Assembly (NCBI GenBank): GCA_003252455.1
Contig: QKED01000046.1
Coordinates: 1-64,000, forward strand
DNA: 64,000 nucleotides
DNA from: Gammaproteobacteria bacterium
Lineage (GTDB): Bacteria > Pseudomonadota > Gammaproteobacteria > Thiohalomonadales > Thiohalomonadaceae
Direction of reading: 5' to 3'
The position numbers and the translations under genes were made by a program. Below the pieces are notes generated by a model. It was not told where the DNA came from, ran no database searches, and saw only the letters and a list, made by a program, of their open reading frames with translations. Positions within the stretch are counted from its first letter, which is position 1. Every line of letters starts with the position of its first letter. Shown in pieces: positions 1 to 8,555 of the stretch.

Positions 1-44
1 GCTCTGTGGCCCCGGGCGAGCTGCTCTTCACCTATTTGCCGTGA
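1..44 (+). CDS. C-terminal tail of an upstream gene (partial)
   Basis: An open frame enters the window in the third reading frame and ends at a TGA (42-44) after the residues SVAPGELLFTYLP. The stop overlaps the GTG start of the next gene in a GTGA arrangement, which is typical of translational coupling. Too little is present to identify it. In related genomes a DUF2066 protein or purM lies upstream of perM-hda, so either is possible, but this is inference from gene order only. Confidence 0.5.
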   Translation, partial: SVAPGELLFTYLP

Positions 45-592
45 CCCGGCGCGACCTGCCCAACCTCATCTCGGCGCTGCGCCTGGCGCTCATCCCGCCG
101 GTGGTCCTGGCCCTGCTCGGGGGGCACTTCGGTCTGGCCCTGGGGCTCTTCGCCCTGGCCGGGGCGAGCGACGGGGTCGATGGTTGGCTGGCGCGCCGCA
201 TGGGGTGGCAGAGTCGTCTGGGGGCCTTTCTCGACCCCTTGGCAGACAAGTTGATGATGCTCCACGCCTATGGGACCCTGGCCTGGCTCGGCCTGTTGCC
301 GCCCTGGCTGGCGGTGCTGGTGGTGGGGCGCGACCTACTCATCGCCGGGGGCGCACTGGCCTATCGGCGCTGTTGCGGGCGCATCGAGCCCGCGCCGCTG
401 CTGCTCAGCAAGCTCAATACGCTGGTGCAGATCGGCTTCGTGCTGCTGCTGTTATGCTGGTTGGCGTTCGGTGTGCTCGGGCCGCTGCTCGGGCCGGGGA
501 TGCTCTTGGTCTGCCTCACCACGCTGTCGAGTGGTGCGGCCTACGTGTGGGTCTGGGGGCGCAAGGCGCGCCAGGGAGTGAGGCATGAGTGA
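41..592 (+). CDS. CDP-alcohol phosphatidyltransferase family membrane protein (PgsA-like)
   Basis: This 183-residue integral membrane protein belongs to the CDP-alcohol phosphatidyltransferase family, which transfers a phosphatidyl group from CDP-diacylglycerol to an alcohol in phospholipid synthesis. The family signature DG-x2-AR-x8-G-x3-D-x3-D is complete at about residues 46-70 (DGWLAR, then LG, then FLDPLADK). Several hydrophobic segments follow. The start is a GTG overlapping the preceding stop (GTGA), and the gene overlaps perM by 8 bases, so it is co-transcribed. The alcohol substrate (glycerol phosphate or other) cannot be read from the sequence. Because the true pgsA usually sits next to uvrC, this may be a paralogue. 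Confidence 0.85.
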   Translation: MTRRDLPNLISALRLALIPPVVLALLGGHFGLALGLFALAGASDGVDGWLARRMGWQSRLGAFLDPLADKLMMLHAYGTLAWLGLLPPWLAVLVVGRDLLIAGGALAYRRCCGRIEPAPLLLSKLNTLVQIGFVLLLLCWLAFGVLGPLLGPGMLLVCLTTLSSGAAYVWVWGRKARQGVRHE

Positions 593-1652
593 ATCGCAAC
601 GCTGGTTTCTGTTGGCGATCGGTCTGGTGCTGGTCGGGTTGGTCTACCTACTGGCACCGATCCTGACCCCCTTCCTGGCCGCCTCCATCCTCGCCTACAT
701 CGGCGACCCCATCGCCGACAAGCTGGAGGCGCGTGGCATGACCCGTACCCTCTCGGTGGTCACCGTCTTCTCCGTCCTCACCCTGGTGCTGCTGATCCTG
801 CTGCTGATCCTCATCCCCTCGGTGCAGGGGCAGGTCAAGCTGCTGATCAGTCATATCCCACGCTACATCGCCTGGCTCCAGGAACAGGGGCTACCGGCCC
901 TCGGTACCCTGCTCGGCTATGCCGAGGAGGAGTTCGGGGTCGGCGAGCTGAAGTCCTACCTGGGGGATATGCAGGGGGCCGGTGGGGCGCTCGGCAAGCT
1001 GCTCGCGCTGCTCGGCCACTCGGGCCAGACCCTGCTGCACTGGGTCGCCAACCTCACGCTGATCCCGGTGGTCACCTTCTATATGTTGCGCGACTGGGAC
1101 CTCATCGTCGCCCGCGTGCAAGAGCTGCTGCCGCGCTACCTGGAGCCGCGCATCACCCGCCTGGCGCGCGAGTCCGACGAGGTGCTCGGCGCCTTCTTCC
1201 GCGGCCAACTGCTGGTGATGTTGGCGCTCGGCACCCTCTACTCCATCGGCCTGGCCATGGTCGGCCTCGACCTCTCACTGCTCATCGGCATGCTCGCCGG
1301 GCTGGTCAGTTTTGTGCCTTACCTCGGCGCCATCACCGGCATCCTAGTCGCGGGGCTCGCGGCCATTATGCAGTTCCACGACCTGCTGCATCTGGTCCTG
1401 GTGGCGCTGGTGTTCGGCGTCGGCCAAGCGGTGGAAGGGATGCTCCTCACCCCGCTGTTGGTGGGCGAGAAGATCGGCCTGCACCCGGTGGCGGTGCTCT
1501 TCGCCGTGCTCGCGGGGGGGCAGTTGTTCGGCTTCTTCGGCATCCTCCTCGCCCTGCCGGTGGCCGCCGTGGTGATGGTGCTGCTGCGCTACGCCCACCA
1601 GCGCTACCGCCACAGCGAACTCTACGGCGAGGGGTGCGATGAGCAAGGCTAG
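585..1652 (+). CDS. perM: AI-2E family transporter / PerM-like permease
   Basis: The 355-residue protein is a polytopic inner-membrane protein of the AI-2E/PerM family. Two N-terminal hydrophobic helices (about residues 8-30 and 57-80) are followed by an amphipathic central region (about 80-150). Further transmembrane segments run to the end and include the conserved TPLLVGEKIGLHPVAVL stretch and the GILLALPVAAV stretch near residues 285-325. Members are putative exporters with no firmly established substrate. The gene sits directly upstream of hda and overlaps it by 14 bases, a pairing seen widely in gammaproteobacteria. The ATG lies inside the end of the preceding gene. Confidence 0.9.
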   Translation: MSESQRWFLLAIGLVLVGLVYLLAPILTPFLAASILAYIGDPIADKLEARGMTRTLSVVTVFSVLTLVLLILLLILIPSVQGQVKLLISHIPRYIAWLQEQGLPALGTLLGYAEEEFGVGELKSYLGDMQGAGGALGKLLALLGHSGQTLLHWVANLTLIPVVTFYMLRDWDLIVARVQELLPRYLEPRITRLARESDEVLGAFFRGQLLVMLALGTLYSIGLAMVGLDLSLLIGMLAGLVSFVPYLGAITGILVAGLAAIMQFHDLLHLVLVALVFGVGQAVEGMLLTPLLVGEKIGLHPVAVLFAVLAGGQLFGFFGILLALPVAAVVMVLLRYAHQRYRHSELYGEGCDEQG

Positions 1653-2334
1653 CGGCGGGGTGCAGCTGCCGCTCGGCCTCGCCCTGCGCGACGGCTTCGG
1701 CCTCGACAACTTCCACCCCGGCGCCAACGCCCAGGCGCTGCACGCGGTGCGCGAGGCGCAGCTCCCCTTCATCTACCTCTGGGGTGCCTACGGCAGCGGG
1801 CGCAGCCACCTCCTGCAGGCGGCGGTGGGCGCCGAATCGGCCCCGGCCCTCTACCTGCCCCTGGCCGAGGCGCGTGACTACGGCCCGGAGATGCTCGAAG
1901 GGCTGGAAGAGATGGCGCTGCTGGCCCTCGACGACATCGAACAGGTGGCCGGGGAGCGCCCCTGGGAGGAGGCGCTGTTCCACCTCTACAACCGCCTACA
2001 CCTCGCCGGAGGGCGCCTGCTGGTGGCCGCCGACCGCGCCCCGGTCAATCTGCCGCTGCTGATCCCCGACCTGCGCACCCGCCTCTCCCACGGCGTCACC
2101 CTACAGCTCCAGACCCTCGACGACGACGGCCTCGCCGCCGCGCTACAACTGCGCGCCGCCCAGCGTGGACTAGAGCTGGGTGACGAGGTGGCCAGCTACC
2201 TGCTGCGCCGCGCGCCGCGCGACAGTCACGCGCTGTTCGAGTTGTTGGAGCGCCTCGACCAGGCGAGCTGGGAGCAGAAGCGGCGGCTGACGGTGCCGTT
2301 TGTGCGCGGGTTGTTGGACACCCCCGAACACTAA
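1639..2334 (+). CDS. hda: DnaA regulatory inactivator Hda
   Basis: Hda is a DnaA-like AAA+ protein that binds the DNA-loaded beta clamp and stimulates ATP hydrolysis by DnaA, preventing re-initiation of replication. The 231-residue length fits the family. The N-terminus VQLPLGLAL resembles the clamp-binding QL(S/P)L motif. The Walker A region reads WGAYGSGRSH, with Arg in place of Lys as in known Hda proteins, and the Walker B region reads LLALDDIE. A DnaA-type lid follows with no C-terminal DNA-binding domain IV. It is the last gene of the perM-hda operon. Confidence 0.93.
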   Translation: MSKASGGVQLPLGLALRDGFGLDNFHPGANAQALHAVREAQLPFIYLWGAYGSGRSHLLQAAVGAESAPALYLPLAEARDYGPEMLEGLEEMALLALDDIEQVAGERPWEEALFHLYNRLHLAGGRLLVAADRAPVNLPLLIPDLRTRLSHGVTLQLQTLDDDGLAAALQLRAAQRGLELGDEVASYLLRRAPRDSHALFELLERLDQASWEQKRRLTVPFVRGLLDTPEH

Positions 2335-2502
2335 GGTCTGCTTGCCCGGTTGCGGGTTGTTTGGGGTTACGCTCTGTCGTGCGCGAGCGCCGCCCATCCC
2401 CCTCCTCATCTTTGAACAACCTACGCTCTCCATGGCTTGGCAAGCGCTGGCGCAGGCCGCTCTAGTCGACAGAAGAAACATGTGAACTCAGTCTCAGACG
2501 GG

Positions 2503-2511
2503 TGATATAGT
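2503..2511 (+). promoter_or_regulatory. Candidate extended -10 promoter of the M48-helicase gene
   Basis: A TGATATAGT sequence forms an extended -10 element (TG-N-TATAGT) in an AT-richer patch about 100 bases upstream of the ATG at 2609. No convincing -35 box is visible, which is tolerated at extended -10 promoters. This is a prediction from the motif and position only. Confidence 0.4.
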
Positions 2512-2524
2512 CCATCACACCTAA

Positions 2525-2540
2525 CAACCTTTTTAGGTTG
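2525..2540. repeat. Small inverted repeat (CAACCT-TTTT-AGGTTG), possible operator
   Basis: Six-base perfect arms CAACCT and AGGTTG flank four T residues, just downstream of the candidate -10 element and about 70 bases before the start of the M48-helicase gene. The position near the expected transcription start would suit an operator or a 5' mRNA hairpin. The rest of the 274-base gap after hda shows no gene. Confidence 0.4.
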
Positions 2541-2608
2541 CATGTGTGGGGGCGCCCGCGCTTCGTGCCGTGGCGCTCGCTTGTTACGTCCAATACGGGG
2601 GATGGAGT

Positions 2609-5600
2609 ATGTCGCACGAGCCGCTGCCGACTGAGGATGGGAGGGCTAGCCGCATTTTGCAGCCCATGGAGACGGCCTCGATCCGCTTTGTCGGCGAGGA
2701 GACCTATGCCAGCCAACTGTTGGCGATTCCCGGCCTGCTGGGTATCGGGGCGGAAGGGGTCGTCGATACGAGCAGGATCCGCCGTCGGCTACTGGCGCAA
2801 TCACTCCTGTTGAGCGAGGGCATGGCCCCAGCGGTCTATGCACTGGCGCGAGAGTGTGCCGAACGCTTCGGGATCGCGGCCCCTATCGAGTTGTATCAAG
2901 CCGATGGCGCCGAAAATGCCGCCATGCATCTGCTCGACTCCCCCGTCTTGTTGGAGGTGCAGGGGAAGCTACTCGCGCTGCTCGATGACGGCGCGCTCAG
3001 TGCGCTGCTCGGCCACGAACTCGGCCACTATCTGGCGCACGGCCTCGATGGTCCGCATGCGCCGCTGATCGGGGCCCTTACCGCCATCTTTACCAAGCAG
3101 GGCGTCGCCGAGGATGTGCTCGTGACGGCGCTGCGTTACAGCATGGCGAGGGAGTTGACCGCCGATCGCTTCGGCCTCCTCGCCTGTGGCGACCTCGATG
3201 CGGCCCTGAGACTGGAGATGGTGGTGGTCACAGGCCTCTCCAGTGACACCCTGACCTGGGATACGCAGGCCTACCTGGCACAGAGCCGGGCGCTGATCGA
3301 GGAGACCCTGGCGCAGGGCGAGACGACGCAGATCTCGACCCACCCCGAACACAGCCTGCGGGCCTACGCCTTGTGGCTGTTCAGTGAGACCGACCTCTTT
3401 CGCGCACTCACCGGTAAGGGCCCAGGGAGTCGCAGCGTGGCCGAGGTGGATGCCGTGCTGATGCGCATTCTCGGTGCGCCATCGGTGCAACTCGGGATGG
3501 CCGAGCTGCTCGATGAGCCGCCACCGGAGATGCACGAGTGCGCCCTCGCCGCCTGCGTGTTGATGGCCTTCGCCGATGGCGAGATGCACGACAGTGAACT
3601 GGAGGCGATCGAGCGTGTCTTCGCCCCGCTGCTGGGGCACTGGCGTGAGCTGCTCGACCCAGACACGGCGCTCGCGCGCTTTCAGGCGCTGGCGCCGCTG
3701 GTGATCAACGCCGGACCCAAGATGCAGCGTGCCCTGTTCGTGTTGCTGACACACGTACTCGCCGCCGATGGCGAGGCGCACGAGGGGGAGGTCGAGGTGC
3801 TGCTCGGCATAGGCAGCGCCTTGGGTTGCCTCTCCCTCTATCGCGAGTTGCTGCGCCCGGTGCTGGACCATTTTGGGCTAGAGCCGGAGCTGCTCACGGG
3901 ACTCGGGCGGGTCATCCCCATGCCCGCGCGGGTCGCCGAGGCCAAGGAGGCGCTGCGGGTCTACGTCGAGGAGACCGCGCGCAGAGGCAGTGGCCGGGTC
4001 ACGTTGCGCCGCCTACTGCGCTTGATGGGTGAACAGAGCGCCAATGCTCAGGTGCTCGACGAGATCCAGCGTGGTCTGACGCGTGCCGATCTGCTCTGTG
4101 AGCCAGCGTTGGGTGAGTCGTTGGATACGCTGCACGAGTTACGCCTCACCCCGGAGCGTGCAGCAAGCCGCGAGGCCCATCCGCCCGCACCCCCGGTCGG
4201 CTTGGGCGAAGAGGGCGCGCGGCTGCGTAACGGCCTGGCCAGGCTGCGCGACCAGCTGATCTCGGGGGATGGGCGTAGCCCTTCGGTTCGGCTACGCCGC
4301 TGTCGTACAGGGGCCAGCCTCGATCTCTATCTGCTCGAAAGGGTCTCGACCGGGCTCGCCGAACGCACCTTGACCCTGCTCCGCTCACATCGGCGCGCGC
4401 GTCTGCTCGATGCGGCGGAGACGGGCGTACATGAGGGGGCCAAACAGCTGGCGCGGGAGTTGGTGGCACTCGACCGCGAGCATCGCGCCCGCCTGGAGGA
4501 GAGTGGCGCGCATGACCTGCACCTGGGTTACCCCTTTCTTACCGGTGTAGTGAACGGCTATCTGTTCCGCGCGCCGTTACTGCTCTTTCCCGTGCACATC
4601 ACGCGCGATAACCGCGGGGAGGAGGCGATCACCCTGCGACCTGTGGAGGGGGCCGACACCCTGATCAACCAATCGGCATTACGCATGATCTTCTCGCGTC
4701 GCGGCAGCCGCTACACCGAGGAGATGAGTGAGCGCCTGGATGCGGCGGCACAGGAGTCGGTCGAGGTGGTGGTCGAGACCTTGGCGGCGCTCGGCCTGCC
4801 TACCATGGCGGTGCGCGGGGAACTCACCGCCTTCCACGATCGCTCCGAAGAGTTGGACACATGGCGTGATGACCGGCTGGAGTTGGAGGAGTGTGCCGTG
4901 CTCGGGCTCTTCCCGCAGTCGAGCTCGGAGCTGCTGCAAGACTACGATGAGCTACTCGCGGCACTCGATAGAGGCGAGTCGGCGGCGCAGCTGCTCGGCT
5001 GTGCGGTGGATCTGCTGCCGGAGGATCTCAAGGCGCACCTGGCGACCCCCTTCACCCCCGTCGATGCCGAGGCCGCCGCGCCTGTGCCGGTCATCTACGC
5101 CGACCCGAGTCAGCGCGCCGTGTTGAGCAAGGCGCGCGCGACCCGCACCCTGGTCGTCGATGGCCCGCCGGGCACCGGCAAGAGTCAGGTGATCGTGAAC
5201 CTGGTCGCTGATGCGCTTGCGCGGGGCGAACGGGTAGCGGTGGTGTGTGAGAAACGCGCGGCGCTGGATGTGGTCGCGAACCGCCTGGAGGGTGTCGGCC
5301 TGCGCCATCTGTTGGCCGTGGTACACGATGTGCAGGAGGACCGACGGGCACTCTATGACCAGGTGAACGCGCGTTTGTCGGATGATGAACGACGTCGCGA
5401 TCCCCTTGAGGCGATCAAAGGGGTGGCGGGGGAGGTGAAGGGCCTCTTCGCCGGGCTCAAAGAGAAGGCTGTGGTGCTCGCCACCCGCCATCTGGGGTTG
5501 GCGCTGAGTGAGTTACATACCTATGCCAGCTCGTTTGTCGGCGTGACAGCCGCTCGACACAGCGGAGTCGAAGGGCTGACGCTGGCGCAGGTAGAGGCCT

Positions 5601-8407
5601 TGGCCGCGGACATGGAGCGCCTGCGTCCGTTTGCCGACCTGTGGGCCGAGGGGAGCCTCTGGCTCGCCCCGCAGGCGAGCGTGACACGCCAGCGTGTAAG
5701 TGGCTTCGATGCCACACAGCGGGCGGAGCTGACGCGGGCCATGCAGGAGGCGGTCGGTGCGGCCAAAGCGCTTGAGGCGAGTTGTGTGCAACAGGCGCAG
5801 GCACCTGATTCGCTCGCCCTCTTGCAGGGGAGTCGCAGCGCTATTCTGGCCGTGCGTGACGGCGCGCCTCGGCGTGCCAGCGCGGATATGCGCAGCCTGT
5901 TTCTAGCCGCACTCAGCCGAGCAGAGGCGGGCGGGTCACGGCTGGACGCATTCGACCAACTGCAGCGACAGTGGCGCGACGCCGCCAGCGCCGTGGCACG
6001 CTTCGATACCCCCGTGGATCTCGCGCTGGATGTAGCGCAGCAGCAGGCGCTGGAGGTGATCGTGCATGCGGCTGGTGGGCTCGGGCGCTATCTCTCGCCC
6101 GCCTGGTGGCGCGCGCGTGGGGTGTTACGCCGAGTCTTGCTCACACAGTGGCCGGAGATGAGCGCGGCACCGATCGACCTGGCCTTGGCTGGCGCGCTAC
6201 GTGATCGGCAACAGGCGGCAGCGTTTTGGCGCGCGCTGGAGGGGCTGGCCCTGATGGTGCCCGATCTCACCACGCCTCAGCGCGCCGGGGGCATCGACGC
6301 CTGGTTGGGCGAGGCCGCCGCCGTGTTGCGCGACGCCTTCGCCATCGCTTGTTTGCGCCCGACACTTGAGCCGATTGCGGCATGGCCCCGCGCTTGGCTG
6401 CCGCCGCTGCTCGACGAGTGGGAGCGGCAGCTCGGCGAGCGTCTTGAGCTGCTAGAGCTGGCCGAGCGGCTCGCCGCGGTGGTCAGGCCCGTCACCACAC
6501 TCGTGCCGTGGCTGGAGCCGCTGCCGCCGAGTCGGCGCCTGGAGGAGCTCTTGGCGAGTTGGCTACGCGAGGGTGAGCGCCTTGCCGAAGCCGACCGCTG
6601 GTTGGCCTCGGCCTCTGCCGTCTATCCCAGTGCCGAGTCGCTACTGCGTCAGCTCGCATCCGCGGCGACGGCGCTGCCGGGCAGTTGGGCCGACGCGGTG
6701 CGCAAGGGGTGGGCGCAGGCCGCCGTCGAGGTGGTGCAACAGGCCCGCCCGCAACTGCAACGCGTAGATGCCGAGAGCGGACAGGGTGATGCGCTGCTTG
6801 GTCAACGGCTTGGTCGGCAACTGGCAGAGTATGCCGAGCTGCACGTCGAGCGCATCTTGGCGCGCCAAGACGAGCGCCCGTTATTGCAGGTGAGAGCGGC
6901 GGAGAAGGGTAAACGCCGGACCCCAGAACAGGCCCTGGTCGAGACGCTGCAAAAAGAGACGCGCAAGAAGAGCCGTCTACTGCCGTTGCGGACCTTCACG
7001 CGGCGCTTCTACACCGAGGGGTTACTCGATCTACTGCCGGTCTGGTTGCTCTCGCCCGAGACCATCGCCGTGCTCTTCCCGCGTGAGCCGGTGTTCGACT
7101 TGGTGATCCTTGACGAGGGCTCGCAGTGCACGGTCGAGAATGGCCTGCCGGTGTTGATGCGCGCGCGGCGTGGCGTGGTCGCCGGGGACGAGCACCAGAT
7201 GCCGCCGACCAACTTCTTCAAGCGCGCTGGTGATGATGAGGAGATAGAGGTAAGTGCCGCGCGTGAGATGTTCGATGCCGAGTCGCTGCTGGTGCTGGCG
7301 CGTGCGCGCGCGGCGCACAGCGGGCTTCAGTGGCACTACCGTTGTCTGCACGAGGAGCTGATCGCCTTCTCCAACCATGCGATCTACGGCGGTGGCCTGC
7401 GCACCATCCCCTCGACTTCGAGCCGTCTCGCCCCTGCCGCCGTGCGTTGGGTCGAGGTACCCGACGCCCAGTACGAGGCCGGGGTCAACGCGCGTGAGGC
7501 AGACAAGGTCGTCGATCTCATCGCCGAGTTGTTGGCCGACCCGACGGCACCGACCCTGGGTGTGGTCACCTTCAACCTCAGCCAGCGGCGCGCGATCCTC
7601 GATGCGCTCGATGCGCGTCAGGTGAGCGACCCGCACTTTGCGCAGCTGTATACCGCAGCGATGAGCCAAGAGATGGTCGACCGCCGCCCCTTCGTGAAGA
7701 ATCTCGAATCGGTGCAGGGGGATGAGCGCGACGTGATCCTCTTCTCGCTCGGCCACGCCCCGGTCGAACGAAAAAAGGCCAACGGCGCGGTGGACCGCTA
7801 CGTTCCCGCGCGCTTCGGCCCTTTGGGGCAGCGCGGTGGTGAGCGGCGTTTGAATGTGGCGATCTCGCGGGCCAAACAATCCATCATCGTCGTCGCCTCC
7901 TTCGAACCCGAGCTGCTCTCTGTCGCGCGCAGCCGCAACGAGGGCCCCAAGCTGTTCAAGGCGTTCTTGGAGTTCTCTCGCTCCATGGCCGAGGGGCGGC
8001 GCAGCCAGGCGGAGCGGGTACTCGATCGTGTTCGAGCCAGCCCGCAGACGACCGTCGCGGTGGCGCGTGACACGCGTCCTGAGGGCTATGTCCCACTCAA
8101 GGCCCAGATCGCCCTGGCGTTGGAAGCGCTGGGGATCCGCTGTGAGATGGATGTGGGTAGTTCGGCATTTCGGGTCGATTTGGCCATCATCGACCCTGCG
8201 GATCGGCATTTCTATCGCTGGGGGATCTTGTGCGATGAGGGGGGCGAGCCGCGCACGCCACTGGAGACCCATGTGCATGTCCCCAACGTATTGGCCATGC
8301 GTGGCTGGCGGCTCCTTCGTGTCACGGGGCGAGAGTGGGATCGCAATCGAGAAGGAGTGCTCGCCAGCGTCGGCAAAATGCTCGGCGAGAGGTCGGGCAA
8401 CGCCTGA
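2609..8407 (+). CDS. Giant fusion: M48-type metalloprotease, TerB-like, DUF4011-like, SF1 helicase, Vsr-like nuclease
   Basis: This 1932-residue protein has, in order, an M48-like zinc protease (HELGH at 136-140, third ligand Glu182 in ELTADRF) and two TerB-like helical repeats (about 305-440, each with an ADGE motif). A DUF4011-like region follows (about 530-800, including APLLLFPV), then a superfamily 1 helicase. The helicase has Walker A GPPGTGKS at 852-859, DEGSQ at 1502-1506, and ISRAK near 1752. The C-terminus is a Vsr/MTES_1575-like nuclease (FRVDLAI at 1854, ILCD near 1873). No signal peptide or membrane helix is seen, so it is probably cytoplasmic. The DUF4011-helicase-Vsr part matches the Hhe-type antiphage architecture; I do not know the N-terminal protease-TerB fusion from described systems. 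The ATG was chosen over one 63 bases upstream because of a GGATGGAG element. It stands alone between hda and a GGDEF-EAL gene. Function is inferred. Confidence 0.85.
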   Translation: MSHEPLPTEDGRASRILQPMETASIRFVGEETYASQLLAIPGLLGIGAEGVVDTSRIRRRLLAQSLLLSEGMAPAVYALARECAERFGIAAPIELYQADGAENAAMHLLDSPVLLEVQGKLLALLDDGALSALLGHELGHYLAHGLDGPHAPLIGALTAIFTKQGVAEDVLVTALRYSMARELTADRFGLLACGDLDAALRLEMVVVTGLSSDTLTWDTQAYLAQSRALIEETLAQGETTQISTHPEHSLRAYALWLFSETDLFRALTGKGPGSRSVAEVDAVLMRILGAPSVQLGMAELLDEPPPEMHECALAACVLMAFADGEMHDSELEAIERVFAPLLGHWRELLDPDTALARFQALAPLVINAGPKMQRALFVLLTHVLAADGEAHEGEVEVLLGIGSALGCLSLYRELLRPVLDHFGLEPELLTGLGRVIPMPARVAEAKEALRVYVEETARRGSGRVTLRRLLRLMGEQSANAQVLDEIQRGLTRADLLCEPALGESLDTLHELRLTPERAASREAHPPAPPVGLGEEGARLRNGLARLRDQLISGDGRSPSVRLRRCRTGASLDLYLLERVSTGLAERTLTLLRSHRRARLLDAAETGVHEGAKQLARELVALDREHRARLEESGAHDLHLGYPFLTGVVNGYLFRAPLLLFPVHITRDNRGEEAITLRPVEGADTLINQSALRMIFSRRGSRYTEEMSERLDAAAQESVEVVVETLAALGLPTMAVRGELTAFHDRSEELDTWRDDRLELEECAVLGLFPQSSSELLQDYDELLAALDRGESAAQLLGCAVDLLPEDLKAHLATPFTPVDAEAAAPVPVIYADPSQRAVLSKARATRTLVVDGPPGTGKSQVIVNLVADALARGERVAVVCEKRAALDVVANRLEGVGLRHLLAVVHDVQEDRRALYDQVNARLSDDERRRDPLEAIKGVAGEVKGLFAGLKEKAVVLATRHLGLALSELHTYASSFVGVTAARHSGVEGLTLAQVEALAADMERLRPFADLWAEGSLWLAPQASVTRQRVSGFDATQRAELTRAMQEAVGAAKALEASCVQQAQAPDSLALLQGSRSAILAVRDGAPRRASADMRSLFLAALSRAEAGGSRLDAFDQLQRQWRDAASAVARFDTPVDLALDVAQQQALEVIVHAAGGLGRYLSPAWWRARGVLRRVLLTQWPEMSAAPIDLALAGALRDRQQAAAFWRALEGLALMVPDLTTPQRAGGIDAWLGEAAAVLRDAFAIACLRPTLEPIAAWPRAWLPPLLDEWERQLGERLELLELAERLAAVVRPVTTLVPWLEPLPPSRRLEELLASWLREGERLAEADRWLASASAVYPSAESLLRQLASAATALPGSWADAVRKGWAQAAVEVVQQARPQLQRVDAESGQGDALLGQRLGRQLAEYAELHVERILARQDERPLLQVRAAEKGKRRTPEQALVETLQKETRKKSRLLPLRTFTRRFYTEGLLDLLPVWLLSPETIAVLFPREPVFDLVILDEGSQCTVENGLPVLMRARRGVVAGDEHQMPPTNFFKRAGDDEEIEVSAAREMFDAESLLVLARARAAHSGLQWHYRCLHEELIAFSNHAIYGGGLRTIPSTSSRLAPAAVRWVEVPDAQYEAGVNAREADKVVDLIAELLADPTAPTLGVVTFNLSQRRAILDALDARQVSDPHFAQLYTAAMSQEMVDRRPFVKNLESVQGDERDVILFSLGHAPVERKKANGAVDRYVPARFGPLGQRGGERRLNVAISRAKQSIIVVASFEPELLSVARSRNEGPKLFKAFLEFSRSMAEGRRSQAERVLDRVRASPQTTVAVARDTRPEGYVPLKAQIALALEALGIRCEMDVGSSAFRVDLAIIDPADRHFYRWGILCDEGGEPRTPLETHVHVPNVLAMRGWRLLRVTGREWDRNREGVLASVGKMLGERSGNA

Positions 8408-8555
8408 AGAGGGGGCGTGGTAACGCCGCAGCAGGATTGCCACTCGGGTGGGCGGACGAAGGCATAGGTGGCGCGTATTCTCGGTTCAAGGCGACTTGTT
8501 GTCGGGCCGCTTGATATGAAACTATCGAGGCTTGTTGATGACAGGCTGAAGCTAA

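Noticed and set aside
2546-2608. A start 63 bases earlier for the giant fusion gene
   Set aside because: It lies within 40 bases of the predicted promoter and has no ribosome site; GGATGGAG precedes the ATG at 2609.
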